Source of the DNA: Thalassospira sp. UBA1131
GTDB taxonomy: Bacteria; Pseudomonadota; Alphaproteobacteria; Rhodospirillales; Thalassospiraceae
Reading direction: 5' to 3'
Assembly (NCBI RefSeq): GCF_002311515.1
Contig: NZ_DCAO01000104.1
Location: forward strand, 54,514 to 73,430
DNA length: 18,917 nucleotides
The notes below the pieces were generated by a model. It ran no database searches. It was not told the origin of the DNA and saw only the letters and a program-made list of their open reading frames with translations. Of this stretch, positions 1 to 7,799 are shown one piece after another; within the stretch, counting starts at the first letter, position 1, and each line of letters starts with the position of its first letter. Position numbers and translations under genes: made by a program.

Positions 1-1058
1 GCCGTCACCAGCCAATCCTGTCCCTGCGACTGCTCAATCGTCAGATCCTTGGAGGCAACTTTGCCATCCTCGACAACATAGGCATAAGCCGAGCCATCCG
101 GGCGGCGCATCACCGCTTTTTGCGGCACAAGGAATGCATTATCTAAACGCCCCTGGCGGACCTGACCGCGGACAAACATACCTGGCAATAGGTTTCCGTC
201 GGGGTTCGGGAAGACCGCGCGCAAACGCACCGTACCGGTGGTTTCATTTACCGTCACATCCGAGAACTGAAGCGTCCCGGTATGCGGATATTCTTCACCG
301 GTAGCATCAATAATCAGGGCAACCTCGATCTGCCCGTTTTCAACACCCGTGATGCGACCATTGCGGACAGCTTCCTTGATCTTCAGCAACCGGCCACCTG
401 CCTGGGTCACGTCGACATAGATCGGGTCAAGCTGGGTGATGGTGGTCAGTTTTGATGACTGATTGGCGGTCACAAGCGCACCTTCGGAATAATCCGACGA
501 GCTGATCTGACCGGAAATCGGTGCGGTGACCGTGGTATAGGCCAGATCGATCCGCGCCTGTTCAAGCTCAGCACGCGCCGCAGCAACGGCTGCCTTTGCC
601 TGTGCTTCGGCGGCGACCGCATCGTCATAGGTTTGCTGGCTGACGGCCTGCGACTTGATCAGCGGGTCATAGCGCGAACGCGTCTTGGTCGTCTGATCAA
701 GGGTTGCGCGCTGACGCGTCAGTTCGGCCTGGGCTGCATCAACCCGCGCCAGGTACACTTCCTGATCAATCATATAAAGCTGCTGACCGGCTTCAACAAA
801 CGCACCCTCAGTGAAGTTGCGTTCCTTGATAATGCCATCGACCTGCGGGCGGATGTCTGCCTGACGGAAGGCGACGGTACGACCGGGCATTTCCTCAATC
901 AGGCCAACAGTCTGCGCATTCAGCGTCACGGTACCGACCGGGGTCGCCTGTGGCTGTTGCTGGGCGGCTGCCTGTTGGTCGCCTTCGTTCTGCTCGCTGC
1001 AGCCGGCTACAAGCACGACAAGCGCTGCCATACCAGCGAATTTCAAACAAGATCGCAT
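1..1058 (-). CDS. RND efflux periplasmic adaptor (AcrA/MexA-type lipoprotein), C-terminus cut by window edge
   Basis: Membrane-fusion subunit that links an inner-membrane RND pump to an outer-membrane channel. About 352 residues are present and the C-terminal end lies beyond base 1. The N-terminus is a lipoprotein signal with a hydrophobic stretch and the lipobox LVAGC (Cys20). It is followed by the typical order: a beta strand with PGRTVAFRQADIRPQVDG, the first lipoyl half (EGAFVEAGQQLYMID), an alanine/glutamine-rich coiled-coil hairpin, the second lipoyl half (YTTVTAPISGQISSS) and a beta-barrel region ending in LLPGMFVRGQV. The pump gene should follow downstream, outside the window. The ATG at 1058 is the start used here. 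An in-frame TTG at 1064 has better spacing (9 nt) from an AGAAGGA ribosome-binding site, so the true start may be two codons earlier. The divergent TetR gene and the palindrome between them suggest local repression. Family call is firm; the substrate is unknown. Confidence 0.93.
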   Translation of the reverse strand, partial: MRSCLKFAGMAALVVLVAGCSEQNEGDQQAAAQQQPQATPVGTVTLNAQTVGLIEEMPGRTVAFRQADIRPQVDGIIKERNFTEGAFVEAGQQLYMIDQEVYLARVDAAQAELTRQRATLDQTTKTRSRYDPLIKSQAVSQQTYDDAVAAEAQAKAAVAAARAELEQARIDLAYTTVTAPISGQISSSDYSEGALVTANQSSKLTTITQLDPIYVDVTQAGGRLLKIKEAVRNGRITGVENGQIEVALIIDATGEEYPHTGTLQFSDVTVNETTGTVRLRAVFPNPDGNLLPGMFVRGQVRQGRLDNAFLVPQKAVMRRPDGSAYAYVVEDGKVASKDLTIEQSQGQDWLVT

Positions 1059-1129
1059 GGACAAAATGCTTATTCCTTCTAAGTCCGCGCAAAGCCGTGT
1101 GGTGTGCGCTTTGCCATTGCTTTTATAAA

Positions 1130-1146
1130 TACTGTACGGTACAGTA
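1130..1146. promoter_or_regulatory. Palindromic operator between efflux adaptor and TetR gene
   Basis: A 17-bp palindrome with 8-bp arms TACTGTAC and GTACAGTA around a single central base lies in the 138-bp divergent gap. It is 51 bp before the TetR start and 72 bp before the adaptor start, and it abuts a TTTATAAAT stretch usable as a -10 region. TetR repressors of RND pumps commonly bind such a site to control both directions. That the neighbouring repressor binds here is inference. Confidence 0.7.
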
Positions 1147-1196
1147 CACATTGTGCGCTGCACGATCAAGAGCCAAAAACAGCAGAGCCAAGAAAG

Positions 1197-1868
1197 ATGA
1201 GTGAAACGCCCGAAAAGCTTGAAAAACAACATTCTCGCGGTACTGCACGCCGTCGCGCAATGATGGATGCTGCATGGGCGTTATTGCTTGAACGTGGCTT
1301 TGTCGGCGTGACTCTCAATGACGTCATTTCACAGTCTGGTGGATCGCGTACGACCCTGTACGAAGCATTCGGCGGGAAGGATGGCTTGCTGGCTGCAGTC
1401 ATGACTGAACGCTGCAAAGAATTCTCTGCCGAACTGCATATTTCACTGGAAACCGATCTCCCTCCCCGTGATGCCCTTACGGACTTCGGTACGAAACTGG
1501 CCCAAAAGATTGTAACCGAGGAAGTCGCCCGCTTCACCCAGATTCTGTATTCCGAAGGCCAGCATTTTCTACCCTTGATCGAGAAATTCTTCGAAGTTGG
1601 CCCCGACAGCACGCGCAAGCACCTTGCTGATTACCTTTCAAGGCAACAAAAGCTTGGCAATATGATCATCGACGACCCGGATCATTCGGCAGAAATGTTC
1701 GAATGCTTGATCATTGGCGACTGGCAATCGCGGATCATGAAACACAATCCGCGCCCGCCAATGACCGATCAGCAGATTGCTGAACGTGTTTCCCGCGCGG
1801 TTGAAACCTTCCTGTGTGGTGTCGCAACACCACAAGCGCGTGACACGCTCAACTGCGCAAACAAATAA
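1197..1868 (+). CDS. TetR/AcrR-family transcriptional repressor (AefR-like C-terminal domain)
   Basis: DNA-binding repressor of 223 residues. The N-terminal TetR helix-turn-helix spans about residues 18-64, with the recognition region VTLNDVISQSGGSRTTLYEAFGGKDGLL. The C-terminal ligand-binding part (FTQILYSEGQHFLPLIEKFF and a later DWQSRIM) resembles the AefR-like TetR_C_7 type. An ATG at 1104 is in frame, but the 31 residues it would add look non-conserved and cross the palindromic operator, so the ATG at 1197 (MSETPEK) is preferred; its ribosome-binding site is weak (AAGAAAG). It is divergent from the RND adaptor gene and probably represses it and itself, with release by a pump substrate. 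The ligand cannot be told from sequence. Confidence 0.92.
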   Translation: MSETPEKLEKQHSRGTARRRAMMDAAWALLLERGFVGVTLNDVISQSGGSRTTLYEAFGGKDGLLAAVMTERCKEFSAELHISLETDLPPRDALTDFGTKLAQKIVTEEVARFTQILYSEGQHFLPLIEKFFEVGPDSTRKHLADYLSRQQKLGNMIIDDPDHSAEMFECLIIGDWQSRIMKHNPRPPMTDQQIAERVSRAVETFLCGVATPQARDTLNCANK

Positions 1869-1909
1869 CCCCCCTTCGTCTTCACTGACCGGTTTTATAG
1901 CTAGCCCCT

Positions 1910-1929
1910 CCTGACAGCATCCCGTCAGG
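1910..1929. other. Weak hairpin after the TetR gene
   Basis: CCTGAC and GTCAGG form a 6-bp stem around an 8-nt loop, 42 bp after the TetR stop. No T-run follows, so this is at most a weak terminator for the TetR transcript. Confidence 0.25.
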
Positions 1930-1942
1930 TGTTACCTAATCG

Positions 1943-1962
1943 TGGCGAAAATTGGCGAAAAT
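1943..1962 (+). repeat. Tandem 10-bp repeat upstream of the exported protein gene
   Basis: TGGCGAAAAT occurs twice in immediate tandem, one helical turn apart, 129 bp before the start at 2091. Direct repeats at helical spacing often mark regulator binding sites; no regulator can be named. Confidence 0.5.
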
Positions 1963-1970
1963 TCCCGAAG

Positions 1971-1986
1971 GGTGACCTGCATCACA
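1971..1986. promoter_or_regulatory. CRP-like binding site upstream of the exported protein gene
   Basis: GGTGA-N6-TCACA matches the CRP consensus TGTGA-N6-TCACA at 9 of 10 defined bases. It lies 105 bp before the start at 2091. A plausible -10 (TAAACT, 2024-2029) and the 10-bp palindrome CCAAATTTGG (2012-2021) follow, which puts the site about 57 bp before the likely transcription start, near a class I activation position. Whether a CRP/FNR-type protein acts here is inference. Confidence 0.45.
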
Positions 1987-2090
1987 CCTGAATTACTTTG
2001 CCCTAACATTACCAAATTTGGGGTAAACTCTGGCCTGCGTTACCAACAGAGGGCGTATTTCTCCCTTCTGGCAAGCAAAAGGATCCCGTC

Positions 2091-3254
2091 ATGCAGTTGC
2101 GAAAGGCACTTACCGGCTTTGGCGTTCTGGCAATTTCGATTGCCGGCCTGACCACCCGTGCCGACGCTATTTCCGTCGAAGATGCCCGGACTGCCGTTGA
2201 TGCGATCCTGATGCAATCGGGCATTTCCGCGACCGAGGTCGATGCCCGCCCCATCGACGGCGATGCGGTCGAACTGGTTTTTGACGCGGTTTCCCTTGAT
2301 CTCAGTGGCTATTCCAGCCCGCGCCAGCTGGCGATGGATGATGTTCTGGTCACGGTGCGCGATACCGATAGCGCCAATCAGGTTGATCTTGATGTCAAAC
2401 TGCCCACACAGGCCAAAATGCTGGCCGAGGCAACCACGGATCAACGTGACCTTACGCTGCGCAATGCCGGGGGTTATCTGCGCTGGGATACCGCGCGCAA
2501 TGTGCCGGTTACCTTTGACGGCTTTGCCGATTTTCTGGTCGGGGACGAGCCGGTTTCACGCAAGCACTGGCTGATCAATGGCCTGATCATTCAATGGCTG
2601 CCGGAAATGGCCAAGATCGCCTGGCAGGCGGCCGAATGGACGGGCCCCAACCGCGAAAAGCGCGGCTCGATCAAATCGGCCAACTTCACGCTTTATCCCG
2701 GCGACGATGGTGCGACCCATCTCGATTATTCCCATGATGGTTTGTGGCTGCCAAGCCTTCTGCAGCCGCGCACGGTGCGGGTCAAAAGCAGCAGTACCGG
2801 TCTGCCCTGGTCTGACGCCCAACCGATCATTGCAAAGGGTTTCAACGATATCCTGACCGGCACCGCCCCGCGCTTTGCCCGCCGCCAAATCGGCGATGCG
2901 CTGTGGAAAAAGGCCGCCCAGAACGGCGCCCCGGTCAAGGTTGACGAGTTCTATATTGAATCCCGCGGGCTTGAGGCGCTTGGTTCTGGCGAATTCCTGG
3001 CACAGGCTGCGGCACGTTATGGCTTCACCGGTGACTTTGACTTCAGACTTCTGGGTCAGGAAAAGCTGGTCGACCTATTGGGAACGCCAGACAACCCGAC
3101 CATCCTTGGCGCGCTTGTACCCTTTGCCGTCAATGGCCTTGCCGCCGGACGCCCGGGTCCACAAGGCACGACAGAATATGATGGGCAACTGCTGCCCGAT
3201 GGGCGGGTTGTGGTCAACGGCCTGACGGTCTTCCGTACTGCTGACGGCAGCTAG
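2091..3254 (+). CDS. Exported protein of unknown function
   Basis: A 387-residue protein that I do not recognise with confidence. It begins with a clear Sec signal peptide (positive MQLRK, hydrophobic core, cleavage after ADA at residue 26), so it should be periplasmic or envelope-associated. The body has no transmembrane helices or catalytic motif that I can see. It looks beta-rich, with alternating strands and phrases such as VELVFDAVSLDL, LRNAGGYLRWD and VVVNGLTVF. This weakly recalls the long beta-strand layout of DUF2125/AsmA-like envelope proteins, but I cannot assign it. A good ribosome-binding site (AAAGGA, 7 nt upstream) supports the ATG. It appears monocistronic: it has its own upstream region and ends at a bidirectional terminator facing the receptor gene. 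Base and codon use look like the neighbours. Confidence 0.85.
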   Translation: MQLRKALTGFGVLAISIAGLTTRADAISVEDARTAVDAILMQSGISATEVDARPIDGDAVELVFDAVSLDLSGYSSPRQLAMDDVLVTVRDTDSANQVDLDVKLPTQAKMLAEATTDQRDLTLRNAGGYLRWDTARNVPVTFDGFADFLVGDEPVSRKHWLINGLIIQWLPEMAKIAWQAAEWTGPNREKRGSIKSANFTLYPGDDGATHLDYSHDGLWLPSLLQPRTVRVKSSSTGLPWSDAQPIIAKGFNDILTGTAPRFARRQIGDALWKKAAQNGAPVKVDEFYIESRGLEALGSGEFLAQAAARYGFTGDFDFRLLGQEKLVDLLGTPDNPTILGALVPFAVNGLAAGRPGPQGTTEYDGQLLPDGRVVVNGLTVFRTADGS

Positions 3255-3284
3255 GGCTTTACACCCCGTCCCGACACAACAAAA

Positions 3285-3313
3285 CGGCCGCCCATCATTA
3301 AGACGGGTGGCCG
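3285..3313. terminator. Bidirectional terminator between convergent genes
   Basis: CGGCCGCCC pairs with GGGTGGCCG (9-bp stem with one G-U pair) around an 11-nt loop. A-rich sequence lies on the left and T-rich on the right, so it can serve both the exported protein gene (ends 3254) and the receptor gene (ends 3335). Confidence 0.75.
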
Positions 3314-3334
3314 CTTCTGTTTAAAGGCTTGGCG

Positions 3335-5746
3335 TTACCAGCTGTATTTCAGGGTCGCCAGAACCGTACGACCTTCACCGTAATAACGACTGCCGAATGT
3401 GTTTGAAGAAACATATTCCCGATCAAGCAGGTTGGTGGCGTTCACGGACAGACTGACGTCATCTGTCACGGCATAGTTGATGGCTGCATCAAACACGCTG
3501 TTTGACGGCAGGGTTTCGGTATTGCCATCATTGCGCTGACGTTCACCGACAAAACGCACACCACCGCCAAGGGTCAGATCGCCAAGCGCGCCCTGCCCCG
3601 GGATGGTGTAATCAAGCCAGGCTGAAGCCTGATGCTTGGGCACGTTTGCCGGGCGGTTGCCGATGTTGGCTGCCGTGGCATCATCCTTGATTTCAGCATC
3701 AAGGAAAGTATAGGCCACCGTCATGTTGGTCTGCTCACCCAGCGACATTTTGCCTTCAAGCTCAAGTCCGCGCGAATTGATTTCGCCAATTTGCTTGTAG
3801 GTAGCGGACCCGGAATCGTACTGTGAGACGTTTTCCTGGGTCAGATCAAACACCGCCGCCGTAAACAGTGCATCGATTGCTTCTGGCTGGTATTTCACGC
3901 CAAGTTCGTATTGCGTTCCTTCCTGCGGCTTAACCCCATCCGGTCGCGACGCCAGGCTGGAATAAACTGGCTGGTAGGATTCCGAATAATTCCCATAAAC
4001 CGACACTTCGTTGGTCGCCTTATAGGTCAGACCAAAACGCGATGTGAATTTGTGATCATCGCGTTCGTCGGTCGTACCGCTGCTGATTGTGTCGGTGTCG
4101 CTTTGAACATAATCGAAACGCCCGCCAACGGTCGCGATCCAGTCATCGGCAATGGTCAGCTGTTCCTGGGCATAAAGACCGTAGGCCGCCTGGGTGATTT
4201 CGGTATCAGAGGTGAAGTTCAAGTTGATGCACGAAATGCCGCAATAGGACGGGTTGTACGGATCAATCGGACTGGCCGTGCCGTCAAAGCGGCGTTCACG
4301 GTTCTGATCGCGGTTGTAATCCAGCCCAACCAACGTCTTGCTGTCGAAGGTATCGTTGATCGCTGTGTCATACTGGAGCTGGTTATCAATGGCAAAACGG
4401 TCAAGTTCACCGTAAATCGCAAAAGCATATCGATTGCCAAGCGGCGTAGTATCGTTGAGATAGACCGTTTCATACGTCAGATCGACATGGGTGTAGCGCG
4501 CATTCTGACGAAACTCGAGCTTATCATTGATCTGGTGCGACAGCTCGTAACCGATATTGGTTTCTTCGGTATCGAAATTGTTGAAATTAGGCTCGCCAAA
4601 GAATGCATCACGGCTGGTTTCAATTCCGGCCGGGAAACCATAACCAAGGCCGCTTTCCCGATCGCTGTAGCTGGTCAGGATGGTCAGTTTGGTATCCGTG
4701 TTCGGGGTATAGCTGAATGCCGGTGCGACATAGATGCGATCATCCTGCGAATAGTCCTGCCCGCGCTCGGCATCCTGCCAAAGCGCCGTCAGGCGGTAGG
4801 ACCAGTTGCTGTTTTCGCCAACCGGACCCGTCACATCGCCCGCACCGCGCAGATGATTTTCACCAAAGGTGGTCAGAACTTCGCCGCTGGCTTCATCCTG
4901 CGGGCGCTTGGTTGTCATATTGACCAAACCACCCGGACCATTCATGCCAAACAGGCTGGATGTCGAGCCCTTAAGCACGTCAACTTGCTGCAAGCCATAG
5001 GTCTCCGGCCGACTGGTGGTAAAATTGTAGATCCGCGAAGACAATCCATCGCGATAAGTGCCAAGGTTGGTTTGGCCAAAGCCACGGATACGCACATAGT
5101 CATAGCGAACGTCCGAACCATATTCACCCGCTTGCACTCCCGCTGTATAGGAAACCGCTTGTTGAAGATCCTGAACATTACGGGTTTCCATTTCTTTCTC
5201 GGTTACCACTGAAACCGCCGCTGAGTCGTCCAAAATAGGGGTATCGGTTTTCGAAGCGGTACGCGAGCGCGATGCAACAAAACTGTCGGTAATGGCCTTG
5301 GTGGGATCAGATGCCTCTGCCGCATTGGCCTCGACCCGAAGCGTATCCAGAACTTCTTCGCCGGCACTGCTGGTGACGGCTTCGATCACAACCGTGCCAT
5401 CGCTGGTCACGTCATAGTCAAGCCCCGACCCGCGCAGAAGCGCCTCAAGGGCTGTGCTGGCGCGCATCGTGCCATTGATGGTCGGTGCATCAATTCCGCG
5501 TGCCAGCGCACCATCGACCGTGACCTGCACACCGGCCTGCACACCAAACTGGGCCAAGGCACTGGTCAGTGACTGGGCCGGAATATCAAATGTGTGCTCG
5601 GCATTGATCCCGCCCGCACTGACCTGTGCATTTGCGTCAGGTGCAAACAACACGACCGGCGCCAAGGCGGTTGTCATCATCAAGGCACTGGCTATCACCA
5701 CAACACGACCACGTTTTTGCAGTCGAGCTGCACCCCCATTGTTCAT
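3335..5746 (-). CDS. TonB-dependent siderophore receptor with N-terminal signalling (STN) domain
   Basis: Outer-membrane transducer of 803 residues for an Fe(III)-siderophore. A signal peptide ends near ANA (residue 40). The STN signalling domain spans about 51-122 (FDIPAQSLTSALAQFG to DYDVTSDGTVVIEA). A TonB-box-like DTLRVEA is at 134-140. The plug follows (about 160-285, with TPILDDSAAVSVVTEKEM and VRIRGFGQTNLGTYRDG). The rest is a 22-strand-type beta barrel ending in aromatic YSW, as these porins do. Length and layout fit FpvA/FhuE/FecA-type transducers; the siderophore cannot be told. The STN domain fits the upstream FecR/FecI pair in the same direction, so the receptor probably both imports and signals. 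The ATG has GGAG 10 nt upstream, and a 29-bp inverted repeat covers the promoter region. Confidence 0.95.
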   Translation of the reverse strand: MNNGGAARLQKRGRVVVIASALMMTTALAPVVLFAPDANAQVSAGGINAEHTFDIPAQSLTSALAQFGVQAGVQVTVDGALARGIDAPTINGTMRASTALEALLRGSGLDYDVTSDGTVVIEAVTSSAGEEVLDTLRVEANAAEASDPTKAITDSFVASRSRTASKTDTPILDDSAAVSVVTEKEMETRNVQDLQQAVSYTAGVQAGEYGSDVRYDYVRIRGFGQTNLGTYRDGLSSRIYNFTTSRPETYGLQQVDVLKGSTSSLFGMNGPGGLVNMTTKRPQDEASGEVLTTFGENHLRGAGDVTGPVGENSNWSYRLTALWQDAERGQDYSQDDRIYVAPAFSYTPNTDTKLTILTSYSDRESGLGYGFPAGIETSRDAFFGEPNFNNFDTEETNIGYELSHQINDKLEFRQNARYTHVDLTYETVYLNDTTPLGNRYAFAIYGELDRFAIDNQLQYDTAINDTFDSKTLVGLDYNRDQNRERRFDGTASPIDPYNPSYCGISCINLNFTSDTEITQAAYGLYAQEQLTIADDWIATVGGRFDYVQSDTDTISSGTTDERDDHKFTSRFGLTYKATNEVSVYGNYSESYQPVYSSLASRPDGVKPQEGTQYELGVKYQPEAIDALFTAAVFDLTQENVSQYDSGSATYKQIGEINSRGLELEGKMSLGEQTNMTVAYTFLDAEIKDDATAANIGNRPANVPKHQASAWLDYTIPGQGALGDLTLGGGVRFVGERQRNDGNTETLPSNSVFDAAINYAVTDDVSLSVNATNLLDREYVSSNTFGSRYYGEGRTVLATLKYSW

Positions 5747-5783
5747 TTTCTTCTATCTCCGTTTCATGTCCTATGTCTGAAAC

Positions 5784-5812
5784 AAATTGAGAATGCAAAC
5801 GCTTCTCAATTT
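5784..5812. promoter_or_regulatory. 29-bp inverted repeat, probable iron-regulator (Fur-like) site before the receptor
   Basis: Perfect 10-bp arms AAATTGAGAA and TTCTCAATTT flank a 9-nt spacer, 38 bp before the receptor start. The inner 19-mer GAGAATGCAAACGCTTCTC matches 12 of 19 bases of the classical Fur box. The minus strand also offers CGAAAT then, 16 nt on, TCTC, loosely like a FecI-type promoter, but that is weak. An iron-responsive operator is the best reading; Fur versus Irr or RirA is open. Confidence 0.6.
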
Positions 5813-5971
5813 CGCATAAAAGACAAAACGGATGCCGGTTCTGTTTTTTCAAAAATTTTTATGGGAAATCATCAGGGTGGCTCCAAACCCGCAAAATCCT
5901 GCGGATTTGAAAGGCATTATTTTTTCTGGCAAGTGAGTATAAATAGGTGCCGAAATCCGGCCCCAACGCCA

Positions 5972-7072
5972 TCAGGACTTTGAGACAACCAGAACCCACG
6001 GGGTGATTTCACGCACCGTTGCCTTTTGCGCCCGTGCCATGCCGCGCAAGGCCGATACCGGATCATCAAGGCGATAGACCCCTGTGACCGTCTGGGCGGC
6101 CAGGACCTCATCAGTGATCAGGATGGTGCCATTGAAATAGCGCCGAAGCTGATCAACAACGTCGGATAACGGTTGATCCTGTGCGATCAGCTGGTTCTTG
6201 CGCCAGGCACCGATCTGGCTGGTTGGCGAAGGATGACGGATCACCGTGCCGTCCTGCCCGACCCGGACATTCTGCCCGGCTTCAAGAATTTCAAAAACCG
6301 CCGGGACATTGGCAGCATTTTCGACCTGTACCCGCCCGTGTTCCACGCCAACCGTCGAAACAGCATTGCCTTCAGAAACAACAAATCCGGTGCCAAGTAC
6401 CGTGACCATCACCTGATCGGCCCCGACGCGAAACGGCTTTTGCGGGTCCGGGGTAACGTCAAAAAACGCCTCGCCATCGAGCAATTCGACAAAGCGTGTT
6501 GACCCGTCAAAATGCACCGTAATCGCACTTTCCGGTGCAAGGGTCACCGCGCTGTTATCAGAAAGCGTGATGGTGCGCATCTCGCCTGTTGCGGTGACAT
6601 GATCGGCCTGCATATGGGTTGCGATATCCGGCCCGATGATGGCGGCCACAAGGGATGCGGCCACCGCCACCCCGCCAAGCCCGATCCCGCGCCAGGACAT
6701 ATTGCCGCGCTTTTGAAACCGGGTTTGCGCCGAGAGGACTTTGCCCTCGGCAACGGCCTTTTCGTAATCAATATTCAGCAGAGCCGCGACCGCGTCATTC
6801 TGTTGGCCGTCAACACCGCCTTTGTCGTTGCCCGTACGGCGCGCCTCAAGGAACTGCTCCCAGTCCGCCGTACCAGACGGTTCGGCCTTCGCCATCAGAT
6901 CGGCGGTCTTTTGCGTGGCGTTCCAGGCATCAAGATGGGCTGGATCCTCGGCACACCAGTCGGCAAACTGCGCTTGCAGTTCCGGGTTTTCCGGATCTTC
7001 CTGCAGGCGGATCAACCATTCGGTCGCCGCCTTGCCCGCCTGTTTTTGAACTGGATCGGTTATCTCTGCCAT
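5972..7072 (-). CDS. FecR-family anti-sigma / sigma-regulator membrane protein
   Basis: Inner-membrane regulator of 366 residues that relays the receptor signal to the FecI-type sigma factor. The N-terminal cytoplasmic DUF4880-type segment is at about 15-60 (ATEWLIRLQ, FADWCAEDPAHLDAW). A single transmembrane helix is at about 129-147. The periplasmic FecR domain is at about 160-255 (TITLSDNSAVTLAPES, ELLDGEAFFDV, VTVLGTGFVV). A C-terminal STN-like module is at about 298-364 (PLSDVVDQLRRYFNGTI, VTGVYRLDDPVSALRGMA). An in-frame GTG start at 7099 would add nine residues; the ATG at 7072 is preferred because MAEITDPVQ is a natural FecR beginning. No strong ribosome-binding site precedes either. 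A 45-codon frame ending 4 nt upstream could supply translational coupling. It lies between the sigma gene and the receptor gene, the classical order. Confidence 0.94.
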   Translation of the reverse strand: MAEITDPVQKQAGKAATEWLIRLQEDPENPELQAQFADWCAEDPAHLDAWNATQKTADLMAKAEPSGTADWEQFLEARRTGNDKGGVDGQQNDAVAALLNIDYEKAVAEGKVLSAQTRFQKRGNMSWRGIGLGGVAVAASLVAAIIGPDIATHMQADHVTATGEMRTITLSDNSAVTLAPESAITVHFDGSTRFVELLDGEAFFDVTPDPQKPFRVGADQVMVTVLGTGFVVSEGNAVSTVGVEHGRVQVENAANVPAVFEILEAGQNVRVGQDGTVIRHPSPTSQIGAWRKNQLIAQDQPLSDVVDQLRRYFNGTILITDEVLAAQTVTGVYRLDDPVSALRGMARAQKATVREITPWVLVVSKS

Positions 7073-7076
7073 CACC

Positions 7077-7214
7077 CTATTGCGCCCCCGTTGCACCACC
7101 TGGTGCGATCAGGGCGATATAGCCGATATCACGCAACGCGTCACCATCTGTGCGGGTTATGGCGCAAATTTCTGCAAGGCCAAACTGTTTGATCGGGCAA
7201 TGAATGATCCTCAT
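7077..7214 (-). CDS. Possible small coupled ORF (45 codons) between sigma and anti-sigma genes
   Basis: An ATG overlaps the sigma-gene stop codon (ATGA), and the frame runs 45 codons to a TAG that ends 4 nt before the FecR ATG, so it exactly fills the gap. The peptide begins MRIIHCPIKQFGLAEIC and has two cysteines; I recognise no family. It is in a different frame from FecR. Against it: third-position GC is only about half by my count, AGG and ATA codons occur, and there is no strong ribosome-binding site of its own. It could encode a small protein, or only keep ribosomes moving from the sigma gene to fecR. It could also be chance. Confidence 0.3.
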   Translation of the reverse strand: MRIIHCPIKQFGLAEICAITRTDGDALRDIGYIALIAPGGATGAQ

Positions 7215-7738
7215 GGCCAACCGCCCAACCGTTCACGGCAATGATCAATGCCCTCGGATACAAGCTTATGAGCAAGCGGCACGGAAATATCGAGATAGTC
7301 GGCAATCTCGCGCAGTTTCGCCCCACCAACCCGATGCATTTCACACGCTATGCGCGTGCGTTCGGGCAGTTCGGAAAGGGCTTGCATCAAAATTGCGTAT
7401 TCATCCTTGTACACCGCAACCGTTTCCGGGTCCGGGCTGTCTGATGCGCGCGTTTGCACGGCAACGTCATAATCAGATGCACCGGTTAGGCTGCTTTCAC
7501 GGGCAATCTGGCGTTTGCTATCAAGGGCCAGATTGCGCACGATCCGGTACAGATAGCCGGTGGTATCATCCAAAAACCGCCCCTTGGTCGCCGCATCAAA
7601 CCGCAACCATGCTTCCTGCACCAGATCTTCGGCCTGTACACGGCTGCCGATGATGCTGCTGGCATAGTTCACAAGTGCGGATCGTTGGCGCATGAACAGT
7701 GCCAATGACGTCACATTTGATGTCGCGTTTGAAGCCAA
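7211..7738 (-). CDS. FecI-type ECF sigma factor
   Basis: RNA polymerase sigma factor of 175 residues, the normal length for the iron-starvation ECF group. Sigma region 2 spans about 15-80 (ALVNYASSIIGSRVQAEDLVQEAWLRF... then GYLYRIVRNLALD). Region 4 spans about 112-170 (LSELPERTRIACEMHRVGGAKLREIADYLDIS, then KLVSEGIDHCRERL). The start is a TTG at 7738 with a strong AAAGGA ribosome-binding site 8 nt upstream; the first in-frame ATG is only at residue 16, which would cut into region 2. It heads the FecI-FecR-receptor unit, so it should direct transcription of the receptor gene when the FecR protein is signalled. A Fur-box-like site 62 bp upstream suggests iron repression. Only 237 bp separate it from the divergent cytochrome gene. 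Confidence 0.94.
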   Translation of the reverse strand: MASNATSNVTSLALFMRQRSALVNYASSIIGSRVQAEDLVQEAWLRFDAATKGRFLDDTTGYLYRIVRNLALDSKRQIARESSLTGASDYDVAVQTRASDSPDPETVAVYKDEYAILMQALSELPERTRIACEMHRVGGAKLREIADYLDISVPLAHKLVSEGIDHCRERLGGWP

Positions 7739-7757
7739 TCAGAATGTCCTTTGCACA

Positions 7758-7782
7758 ATGCGGGCAAGCCCCGCGCCCGCAT
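7758..7782 (-). promoter_or_regulatory. Hairpin in the sigma-gene leader, next to its ribosome-binding site
   Basis: Perfect 8-bp GC-rich arms ATGCGGGC and GCCCGCAT flank a 9-nt loop, ending 5 nt from the AAAGGA site of the TTG-started sigma gene. It should form in the mRNA leader and may tune translation. No T-run follows, so it is not a normal terminator. Confidence 0.45.
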
Positions 7783-7799
7783 GGGATGACACGCTTAGC

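Noticed and set aside
633..1082. 149-codon plus-strand frame opposite the efflux adaptor
   Set aside because: Antisense to a clearly recognisable lipoprotein adaptor, with no ribosome-binding site or family features.
3911..5212. Long open frame on the plus strand (433 codons) inside the receptor gene
   Set aside because: It is antisense to a receptor with clear STN, plug and barrel motifs. The translation has no recognisable domain, and long antisense frames are common in GC-rich genes.
5894..5908. AAATCC-TGC-GGATTT hairpin between the FecR gene and the receptor gene
   Set aside because: Perfect but only 6 bp with a 3-nt loop and no proper T-run on the minus strand, so it is too weak to call a terminator or attenuator.
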